Shown here in pieces: positions 55,303 to 64,000 of a DNA stretch of 64,000 bases. How positions within the stretch are numbered: the first letter of the stretch is position 1; each line of letters begins with the position of its first letter. This DNA is from Tetrahymena thermophila SB210. Taxonomy: Eukaryota; Ciliophora; Oligohymenophorea; Hymenostomatida; Tetrahymenidae. Location of the stretch: positions 1-64,000 of the forward strand of contig NW_002476197.1 of the NCBI RefSeq assembly GCF_000189635.1, read 5' to 3'. Made by a program: the position numbers and the translations under genes. The notes under the pieces were generated by a model. That model saw nothing but the letters and a program-made list of their open reading frames with translations. It was not told where the DNA came from and ran no database searches.

Positions 55303-55600
55303 GTATTTAAACCTTTATAAATTTTAAGCATTTATGTATGTATTTGTAATAAAGTAAAATATTCCAATTAATTTATCAGAAATTACAAAGCTGATAACTA
55401 TTTAATATGTTTTTGATAAAAAATTAATAAAATTTAACTTTTTATTAAAATCTAATTATTTATTTACTCTATCTTCATTTACAATAAATATCAAAAATCA
55501 AAAAAATTATTTCAAAGGTACTTCACAAAATATAGAATTATAATCTAGAGTAAATGGATAAGTAATAAAAAGATTAAAGCTTCATATATTTATCATATAT
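55258..55600. repeat. upstream copy (A) of a tandemly duplicated intergenic unit
   Basis: Runs from the last codons of the ankyrin-exonuclease gene through its 3' flank to sequence resembling the start of the WD40 gene. It matches copy B (55618-56065) collinearly. Shared blocks include AGTATTTAAAC, GTAATAAxGTAAAATAT, TATCAGAxATTACAAAG, CTTTTTATTAA and ACAATAAATATCAAAAAT-type segments. Divergence is substantial. Confidence 0.75.
55532..55595 (+). pseudogene. relic of the WD40-gene 5' end
   Basis: Sequence collinear with the first ~25 codons of the gene starting at 55985 (shared AATTATAATCT, CTAGAGTAAAT, AAGTAATAAAA, AAGCTTC), but the ATG is ATA here and several codons are missing. It is a non-functional leftover of the tandem duplication and lies in the promoter of the intact gene. 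Confidence 0.65.
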
Positions 55601-55617
55601 TCATAATTTTCTTTTTA

Positions 55618-56065
55618 TTTTAACAAATTAGTTTTATTTAAAGATATCTGATGTGTTTATTAAGTATTTAAACTTTAATAAATTTAAAGCATAAATATAT
55701 GTTTTTGTAATAATGTAAAATATGGCAATTAAATTATCAGAGATTACAAAGTTTTTAACTATTTAAGATATTTTTGATAATAAATTTATAATTTAATTTA
55801 TTATATGTTTATTACAATACAGATAATTTCATTATATTATTACAATGTTATAAACTATTTAAGATATTTCTGATATTAAATTGATAAAATTTTACTTTTT
55901 ATTAAGATCCAGTTACTTACTATCTCTACATTTATAATAAATATCAAAAATTAAAAATTTTATTTATAAGCAATTACACAAATTATGGATTTATAATCTG
56001 AAGAAAATCTAGAGTAAATTGGAAAGTAATAAAATGATTCAAGCTTCTCATCTTAATCAGATATT
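55618..56065. repeat. downstream copy (B) of the duplicated intergenic unit
   Basis: Second copy, ending in the intact start of the WD40 gene. It carries an extra ~85-nt insertion (about 55790-55860) that repeats its own CTATTTAAGATATTT block, so a smaller nested duplication is also present. Confidence 0.7.
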
Positions 56066-57424
56066 TAAGATAATAAGTTAGATTAATATGAAGAGGAGCA
56101 GAAATAGAAATATTAACATCAATTTGAATAATTTGGATTGAAAGCCGAAATAGAGGCATGCTAACAAGATTCAAAAGAATATATTAATGATATATCAGCA
56201 ATATATCTAACAGAATCTGAAAGAGAGATTTATATTCATACATTTAAAAAACATCTAGGCCATATACTCATAATGGTTTGCAGCAGAAATTAAATTACTG
56301 AAATACATTGGATAAGTGATGAACTTTTGAATAAAAAAATTGACAAGCTTTCTGATTAGAATCAATAAGAAAATGACTAAATTGTTACTAGATATATCCA
56401 TAAAAATAGATAATTAGCATGTCTCTTAAGAAGGGTAAATGATTAAATTTAAGCAATTATAGGATAAACTGATGGGAAAATTCTTTTTATAAATCCTCTA
56501 ACTTCTTAATGCACTTTAGAATTATAGTTTGGTGATAATATTGTAGATTTATTACTAGAAAAGCATTATGTAAGACTTTAAAAATTACTTTTAATGTTTA
56601 GAATATTTTTTTTAATAAAAAGCTTATTTTCATAACTAAATCTAAATACATTTCAGTTGTAGATATTTAAACAAAATAAATAGTTGCTACTTCAGAATAA
56701 ATGTAGATAAATAGCTCTTAAAACTGCCTAGAAATAATAGAAAGAAACGATAGAGGTATTAAATTTGCAAGTGGTAATAAAGGAAGTGCAGTATAGATAT
56801 GGAGTCTTTTGTTACAAAATAATTATTCAAAATAAATAGAAAATGATTTATAAAATTAAAGTGTTTAAATGAAGTTTATGTATAAGTTAGATACTTTGTA
56901 AGTATGGAATCTTACAGTTGATTGTCTAAAATATTTTAAAAATACTAAATGTAAGTTTAAATTTTTAAATTTATTAATTCAAATAAATTATTTTATTATA
57001 AGAGAAGAATTGGATGACAATTGATTATGAATAAAGAAATTTTGATAGTTCTATTTTAGCTTGTGCAGGGAGCTTTTATGATGCTTCGATGAAATATATT
57101 GTTTAAATATTTAATTGGAAAACAAAACAATTATTGAGAATTATTTAAGATGGACATAAGGGATGGGTTAATTCTTTGAAATTTTTTAATGATTAAAGCG
57201 GGTATTTTATTGTTGGAAGTGCTGATAAAAACACTACGATTTATAGTGCTTTAAGTGGATAAATAGTTAAAAGGTTTATTGAATAAGACTTAGTCGTTAT
57301 GCATGCTTTGAGGTTATTAAATTTAAATTCTGAATAATAGAAATAACTGAATTTATCAACAAATTCTGTGTGTATACTCGGAGTAAAAGATTAAGACAAG
57401 CTTTTTATTCGTTTAATTTTTTGA
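55985..57424 (+). CDS. WD40-repeat protein, unknown function
   Basis: Exons 55985-56569, 56623-56950 and 57003-57424 join in phase to 444 aa. A polar, Gln/Glu/Ser-rich N-terminus (~90 residues) precedes beta-strand blades. Visible blade motifs are HYLIFITKSKYISVVDIQTK, IKFASGNKGSAVQIWSL, DGHKGWVNSLKF and GYFIVGSADKNTTIYS (GH...D structural pattern), then SGQIVKRF. The number of blades is probably about seven, although several are poorly conserved. A scaffold role is expected for the family; no partner can be inferred. Its promoter lies in the duplicated unit. Short standard-code frames on the other strand here are shadows. Confidence 0.78.
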
Positions 57425-57767
57425 AGAAAATAAATGAGTGTGTTATTTATATTTTTTACAATTTATATTTATTTTTCTTTTTTTAAAATAGAATATTTTT
57501 TATTTTAAAACATTAAAAAAATTAAAGTATTTAAATTATTTTCATTGAATCTTATTTGAAATTAAAATTTATTTATTGCTTTTACACTTTTACCTAACAA
57601 TTTTTTTGCTATTCTACTTTTATTTTATATTTTATAAACCCTAGAAAATAAAGATGGAAATTTAATAATTTATTTATTTATTTATTTTATAATATTTTTG
57701 GATAACTAAAACAAAAAGTAAAATAAATTTAAAATTTTTTGTATAATGATTAAAGGAATTATGTTTG
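57425..57767. other. convergent intergenic spacer
   Basis: About 340 nt between converging genes, including a (TTTA)n run near 57.67-57.69 kb. Holds both 3' UTRs; nothing else is seen. Confidence 0.6.
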
Positions 57768-59822
57768 TCATTAATTTTTGCTTTTATTCTTGTTGTGCTT
57801 TAATAAAATTTTATCAAGAGATTTCTTGGTACGCTTATATAATTTTTCATACAAGAAGAGAGGATCAAAGAAAGAAGAAGTGGATTCATCTTGATAATTA
57901 TCCTTAATGTTTTTAATGAAACGTTCCTTGCTAGCTATGCAGAGGATGTTAATAAAGTGGATGATATTGGGACAGTTATCCTTAAGATTAGCAATTTGTG
58001 ATAAAGAACTTAAAAGAGAAGTAAAAACGATTCTGCAACGAGGATTCTTTTGTAAAAATTCATTGCAAGCTTCTTAAATCTTAGCTTCATTTTCAGGTAA
58101 CAAAACTGGAATAGCGATGATGATGTATTATTTTAAAGAAGCAAAGTCGATAGTTTCTCTTTTGTTTAAGAAAGTATCTAAATCTAAACCTTAAACATCT
58201 TCAGGTTAGGCTTCATCAAGGATAATGAGTTTTTCCCATAAATTCATAGCATTCTTTTAATACTCCTTAAATATTTAAGTAGCTCTCTTAAAGTCAAACT
58301 TATCAGTCATTATTTCAAAGTTACGGTTAATGTCTCTCTTCATTTCATCACTAGTAGGGAAAACCATACCTTTCTTAAAGCTTAAGTCTTCACTTGTGCT
58401 ATAACCCTATTAAATTAGAAAAAGTAAAATTATAAATTAAGCTTTATAATTTCTGATGATTATTTTTTTCTAATTTCTTGAAAAACTCTTGCCAAATTTA
58501 AATAAGAATATATATCTTTATATTTATCTTGCTAAAAACTTAAGGCTTTTTAAATACAAGAAAGGATTTATTTCTTAATAGATATTTTTAACAAAAAAAA
58601 GTGTAAGTAAACTAATTTATTATTTATTACTTCTTTCTTTTAGCCTTAGTTAAGGATATTGTGTTCAAAGGATTCAACAACATCACCATCGAAAACTATT
58701 TACTTCTTGACGGTCTTCTTATAGATACCAATTTACTTAGCCTTAGTCTTCAAGTGTTGAACAATGAATTAAACTGAGACCATATTGTTTCTTGAACCAG
58801 GGACAATCATATCGGCATAGTTCATAGTAGGCTTGATATATTCATCAAAACTTCTCTTGACGAATCTATTATATTAATGTAAAACACCAGCAACATCTCT
58901 ACCTCTTTCTTTGACATCTCTAACAATTCTTCTACATAATCTAATGTCATCTTTTATTTAATTAAAAATTATTATTATATCTACTTTGCTTATTTAAAAT
59001 TATGAGGCAAATTAATTCTTATCTTTTTTATCAAACATATATCTTCAGCTTGACTTCTAAAGATATCAGAAGTTTCTTAAATCACTTTTAAACATTTAAG
59101 ATATTTAAAATAGCTATCTAGATTTTTTTATTATGCCTGATGTTTTGATGTATATTTCAATAAATTTAAATTGTAAAATCCAATACATCATTATATGATT
59201 TAATTAATAATTTTCATTTTATTTCTGTCTGATTTTCAAAGTATTACTTTTATTTTTTTGTTTTTTTTTTTTAGATTAAGTGGTAGATATGCAAAATTGA
59301 GTAAAAACGACAAAGCTGTTGTTTTCAAATGCAGCTAATTATTTTAAATGAATTAAATATGTTTTATATTTTACCATCACAGTGCATGAAGATTTTATAT
59401 TGCATAAGTTCACGAATACGAGCATCATAGAGTGAGAGAATACCTTCGAAAAGAATGACTTCAGTAGGTTCGACGATATCTTTTTCTTCTTCAGGAGAAT
59501 GAGTGACGAAGTTATATCTTGGGATAGCAGCCTTTTCACCATTTAAAAGCTTAAGAAGAACTTCGTATGCTTAGTCGAAGTTCAAAGCATCAGGGTGATC
59601 AAAATTGTAATCTTTGGGATTAACTTTTGTCTTATCTAAACCTTTGTAGAAACAATCAAGTGGAACAATAAGAACGTTGAAGCAGCCATCGTAAGTCATT
59701 TCCTTACGAATGTTTGTGCATAAAGTAGTTTTACCAGCAGCAGAACCACCTGCAACACCAACTAAGATTCTCTTGATTTCTAATGAGTCCTTTCTTAATC
59801 TCTTGCTTTCCTATTCAGACAT
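57768..59822 (-). CDS. uridine/cytidine kinase with long C-terminal extension
   Basis: Exons 59822-59375, 58950-58631 and 58406-57768 join in phase to 468 aa. The N-terminal ~255 residues are a uridine-cytidine kinase/phosphoribulokinase-type P-loop kinase: Walker A GVAGGSAAGKTT, substrate segment LDCFYKGL, NFDHPDALNFD, PRYNFVTHSPE, ILFEGILSLYD, then RRIVRDVKERGRD and YADMIVPG. It phosphorylates uridine and cytidine in pyrimidine salvage, in the cytosol. The C-terminal ~210 residues (after HNILNQG; starting GYSTSEDLSFKKGMVFP) are a helical region with no family I recognise, ending in a Lys-rich tail. They replace the UPRTase-like domain found in some long UCKs. The 224-nt second intron is the main uncertainty: if wrong, the C-terminal part could be a separate gene. 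Confidence 0.85.
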
Positions 59823-60385
59823 TGCTAAATAATATACTTTTCTGATGTAATTTTTTATTTTATTAAAGTTTTTATTTCTTTTTTTCAAAAGTTTTTTATT
59901 ATTTGAACAAAACAATTAATTATACTTTTTTAGCCTCTCAAGTATTTATAGATGCAAACTAATAAAAAAAAATGTGTATTCATTTATTTAATCATTCATA
60001 TCAGTAGAATTTAGATTTAAGCTCATTCTTTCATAATGTTAGTTATTCAGCTTAAGGTGGGGGTTAATAGAACATTTATTATAAACTGCTATTTCTAAAG
60101 ATATAATGCCAATGACTTATCTTTATAAAATCATCATAATTATTTTACTTTTTCCATGATATATCTACCAACCAATGTTAAATGTTACTTAAAAGTATAA
60201 AATTTCTATCTATTTATTAATAACAAAATAATTTTTGTAAAACTCAAACACCCTTTTTTTACTGGAATATAAAAATTAAAGGCAGTTTTAAGTATTTTGG
60301 AAAATGTGTAACCAACTCTGTAGAAATAGATAGAATGTTTGTTATTACTAAAGTTTTTTTATATGTAAATGTTTACAAATATAAC
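59823..60385. other. intergenic spacer
   Basis: About 560 nt between two minus-strand genes. AT-rich, with no supportable gene or element. Confidence 0.55.
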
Positions 60386-60883
60386 TCATTTATTAGAATT
60401 AAGGTATTTTAAAAACATATCAACTGATGCTTTCTGATAATTTTATTTAGAAATAACAAGCTGGTCCCTTGCTTTTTCTAAGTATTCATTTTGCAAAAGG
60501 AATTCGTTTTCTGCTTATTCTTTGAATTTTTTAATATTAGCTTGCAAATACTAATCAACTGGATTAACATCAGTTTGTTCCATTGTCTTTATATTTGTCC
60601 ACACACTTTCACCAAACGCATTCCTCTACTCAATGAAATTGTCTGTTTTATTCCTTCCTTTCATGAATTTTGTTAACTTCTGTTCATATTGATCCCACCT
60701 TTTGTAATTATTAGAAATATGATAATGGGTACACATACTCAGCCATAATTTTTTTACCTTATTTTTTCCAAAATATTGAATTGGGTATTAGAAAACTTAG
60801 AACTTTGAAAATTTTGAGATGCTTCCAAATTTTGAATAAAATAAGGTAGAAGAAATAATTTGAGTTGGTGTATCAAATGACAT
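60386..60883 (-). CDS. small coiled-coil protein, unknown (may be 3' part of the IQ gene)
   Basis: An uninterrupted frame of 165 aa from ATG 60883 to TGA 60386. It starts MSFDTPTQIISSTLFYSKFG, with a basic segment (FGKNKVKKLWLSM). It continues with WDQYEQKLTKFMKGRNKTDN and a C-terminal helix, FKEQAENEFLLQNEYLEKAR, ending FLKYLNSNK. No family is recognised. Alternatively it is the last exon of the upstream IQ-motif gene: an intron at 60934-60974 would join the two in phase (453 aa together). A still smaller reading from ATG 60736 is possible. Confidence 0.6.
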
Positions 60884-60933
60884 ATTTATATCATTTTAAT
60901 TTAAAAATATTTTTTATATTAAAAAAGAGTAAT

Positions 60934-61788
60934 CTATTTAATAACAATAATTTAAATTTATTTACTCAAATTACAAGCATAACTTTTTTAATACTAAAAA
61001 TTATGTTGAAAATATATCACATAAATATTTATTTGTATTTTTTTATTAAATGAGATGTAAATAAATAGAAAGATATCAAGCTACTAAAATTCTGATTAAT
61101 TTTTGTAAAATCGATATCTGACTGCTTATTATAAAATTTTAATCAAATTTTTTAATTACTTTTGTTTAAAACTTAACTAATTGTATGATAAAGTATTGTC
61201 TATGAATTTTATTTCATTTTCAAAAGCTAAATTAGTCATCAGTTACTCTCTGTACATGTTTGAAGTCATCAGCGATAATTCCTTTTAGCGCTTTAGAAAT
61301 TAGGAAGCTTAAATTTTGGTTTTAATCTTCTTAACTAAATGTTTTAAGTAGTTTTTTTTAACTTTATATCTCATAGAAAAAAACTATTGCAAGAATATTA
61401 TTTTTTATAATTCTGTTTTTGAAAATTTTAATGCCTTTAAATGATTAAGTTCGATTTAAGTAAATTTAAGAACTTTCTTCTTTTTGTGTATTTTTTATAA
61501 AAAATAGAATATTTTATATTTTGATATTAATAGTCTAGCTCTATGAATAATGTTTTTTTGATTTTGCTTTTTTTAGAAATACTTCAGCCACCAAAGTTGA
61601 ATTTTTATGACAGCTCTTAGCTTTCTCTTAAAAATTTTCTACCTAATAAACCTCTAAATTTTAATACACATTTAAATGGTAAATTCTTTCATTTATATTT
61701 TATTGCATTTTTCTTTTTAGTAATGCTCCTCTAACTTATTAAAATACTCATCTTATGCATTAAGCAGATTATTAATGTTTATATTCAT
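60934..61788 (-). CDS. IQ-motif protein (3' end uncertain)
   Basis: ATG 61788 opens a long TGA-free frame: MNINNLLNAQ-like start, EYFNKLEEHYQKEKC, then two adjacent IQ-type calmodulin-binding motifs, IKIQRFIRQKIFKRKL and VIKIQLWWLKYF. Basic and amphipathic helices follow (KKKKVLKFTQIELNHLKALK; NMYREQLMTNLAFENEIKFI). IQ proteins bind calmodulin or myosin-like light chains; in ciliates many are axonemal or basal-body proteins (inference). Past ~61.08 kb the sequence becomes very AT-rich. The frame stays open to TGA 60748-60750, but splicing at 60934-60974 into the next frame is equally consistent, which would fuse it to the downstream small protein. Confidence 0.6.
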
Positions 61789-62133
61789 TTTAATGATAAA
61801 TTTTGCATACAAATTAATAAATAAGCTATTTATAAAAAATTATAAAAACTCTTAAAAAATCAACAAAATTTAAATTATTCAAATCTTTAAAGAAATTTGA
61901 ACAGTTTTGAAGGAAAACATTAACATTCATTAGATTAATAAATAATAAAGTAGGAATTTATTTTAATAATTTAGAAGATAAAATGATAATGAGCTATAAA
62001 CAAAGAACATCTAATGAGTATATACAAAATTAATATAGACAATTAACATTATTTTATCTTTAACTCTTTTTTATAAGGGAATTTTATTAAATGTTTATTT
62101 TGAAAATATATATTTTTAAAATTAATTTTTTTA
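61789..62133. other. intergenic spacer
   Basis: About 345 nt of AT-rich spacer between two minus-strand genes. Nothing is supportable in it. Confidence 0.55.
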
Positions 62134-64000
62134 TCAGAATTGCCAGTCTGGTTTTTAAGGTTTTGCACTTTTTTAGTTTTTCTTTTTCTTTTTTATAATT
62201 ACATTTGTGTTCTTATAAAACAATTTTTCAGGAAGACTTTGGTTTCTTTATTCACAATTATTTAGTAGAGTTCTTAAATGATTAAAGCTGGAAGCTCTCT
62301 TTCTACACTGTAATATATAAAATAAAAATATTAAATTAAAGTTTTTTTTAATATAAATTTACTTTTCTCTTTTTGAAGGTCTTGTTTGGATTAGTTAAAC
62401 AGTTTTATCTTTCAGTTATTTATTTAGATGTAAAATTAGAAGTTTAAGTTTTCGTTTTAGCTGTATTTTAAAACTAATACTAATTAGTTAATTCTAAAGT
62501 ATTTTATAAATCTGATGGAGTTTTATCTTTATTACTCCTATAAGGTTCTGTGCAGCTTAATGCTGATAGATTTGATTAATATTCTGAATTATTATCATCT
62601 TAACTATTTTACTTGTGTCTTTTCAGATTAAAAGTATTAAAAGGTCTAGCATCTTCATGAGTGAAACCAAAATTAAATGGTCCTTCATTATTTTAAGGTA
62701 AACTAAGGGAATAATTTGGCTTCTTTGGACTTATGAATGGGATACAGTCTGTTACTTTAGTAGAGCTTCCACTCACATAAGAAATATTGTAGACCTGCTA
62801 AGCAAATCCTTGACCAGAAAAACGCTTTTCATAATCTTCATAGAAGTGAAATTATTTATTATTTCTGTTAGGACTACACTGAGCAGATTAATTCAAATTT
62901 TAATGATCAAACATTCTTTTTTTATCAGAATTCTTAACTGTAGCAAATGGAGCAATAAGTTTATGAGGTGACATCATAGAAAGCTCTGAAAGTTTTAAAT
63001 AATCTTATTAATCACCATTAGATTTTTTTATTTTGCTTTTAATTTTTATTGATAATTTTTAAAATATTTTTTTAAATTCAAACACAAGTTACGGCATTTT
63101 GACAACTCTTGATCTTTCGAATTCAAAATTTTATTAGAAAGCTTTGTCTTAATTTGTAATAGGATTATTTGTTGAAGTATTCACTCCTTAAGAGCTCTGC
63201 TGCTTTTGCTTTCTTTTGAAAATTGTTTAATTGTCTCCTTAAACCTAATTAGATATAGAATATCTTTGTTTTTCATCACTTATAGGAATTAAGTAATATG
63301 ATTTTTCTTCATGTGTTATCTTTTTCATTTCATAGCTAGGCTCCCTATTTCTCTTTATATGTAAATTAAGCATACATTTATAGTAATGAATAAACATACT
63401 TATGGAGTTATAAAAGCTCTTCTAATTTATTACTTTTTCTATTAATTTTTTGTTTAATGAGGCTATTAAGAAAGAGGTGTTTCTTCGTTAATCGAAGATG
63501 CTCTAGATCTCATTGGTGAATAGGCTCCAATAACACCTAAAGAACTTTTAAGTCTATTATGCTATGGAGATTTAGATGGTTCTCTAAGAGGACCAATTTA
63601 TATACCATTAGGCGATTTTTATATTGGACTTGCATTATTACTTCTTTTTACAAATATATTACTGCCATTCTTTGCTGAAAGGATTTATGATTCTTACACG
63701 TTGTAGAAATTTTCAGGAGTAATATCAATTTTTTTTCTAGAAGATATATTCAAATTTCTTTTTTAACTAAGACTTCTAGAAAGCTCCTTCAACTGACTAA
63801 TTTTATTTAGTATAAATAATTACAATATAAGATGCTAAATATTTACTCTTTTTGCCTAACCAAATCTTCAGGAATGGCCAACTAGTGAGAAGGTTCTTAT
63901 TTGATATAAAAAAGTAAATAAGGAGGATCGTTTCTCATCTCATTTAACGATACTTATTTTACTGAAGAATCATTCATACAAAACCAATTTTCACTAGAGT
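62134..64000 (-). CDS. ubiquitin-specific protease, C-terminal part (truncated by window edge)
   Basis: The right-hand edge cuts this minus-strand gene. The first visible residues, NWFCMNDSSVKQVSLNEMRN, then PPYLLFYIKQE, match the last strands of the USP catalytic domain (typically WYxFDDSxVxxV...AYLLFYxR). The His box and Cys box therefore lie beyond 64000. Downstream is a long Ser/Asn/Gln-rich tail interrupted by introns near 63.81, 63.40, 63.03 and 62.34 kb, ending AKPQKPDWQF before TGA 62134. USPs remove ubiquitin from proteins; the tail probably sets substrate or location and has no recognised domain. The catalytic state cannot be judged from this window. Confidence 0.8.

Overview
The window is macronuclear-type ciliate DNA, most like Tetrahymena. 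It is about 75-80% A+T. Long reading frames appear only when TAA and TAG are read as glutamine and TGA is kept as the sole stop. Introns are short (about 40-110 nt), very AT-rich, and run GTAA...TAG. Under the standard code the window looks almost gene-free. Under the ciliate code it holds about 18 protein genes with long AT-rich spacers. Exon joins given to the base were worked out by hand from reading phase. Those marked approximate were not resolved.

Left part (1-13.3 kb): a RECQL4-type RecQ helicase (+), a Q/N-rich coiled-coil protein (+), a small mitochondrial-looking thioredoxin-fold protein (-), and the HOPS/CORVET subunit VPS11 (-). Middle left (14-23 kb, all +): a MUL1/MULAN-like RING E3 ligase, a charged protein with a degenerate centrin-like C-terminus, the ciliary transition-zone protein meckelin (TMEM67/MKS3), and an unrecognised aromatic-rich protein. 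Middle (23.8-35.2 kb): a pyruvate-kinase-fold protein (-) that has lost nearly all catalytic residues, a large Q-rich/AT-hook protein kinase (+), and an orphan Ser/Gln-rich protein (-).

Right part (37.6-64 kb): a 12-13 kb inositol-trisphosphate-receptor/ryanodine-receptor-type calcium-release channel (-) with an altered selectivity filter. It is followed by an ankyrin-repeat protein fused to an Rrp6-like 3'-5' exonuclease (+) and a WD40 protein (+). The spacer between those two has been tandemly duplicated and leaves a relic of the WD40 gene start. Next come a uridine/cytidine kinase with a long C-terminal extension (-), a small coiled-coil protein and an IQ-motif protein (-; possibly one gene), and the 3' part of a ubiquitin-specific protease (-) cut by the right edge.

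Genes are single units on both strands, and the window shows no operons. Several functions recur in the cell biology of a ciliated, phagotrophic cell: endolysosomal tethering (VPS11), calcium release (IP3R-like), the cilium (meckelin, centrin-like) and ubiquitin handling (MUL1-like, USP). The strongest candidates for something undescribed are the catalytically dead pyruvate kinase paralogue, the ankyrin-exonuclease fusion, the duplicated intergenic unit, and the calcium-release channel with a non-canonical pore.
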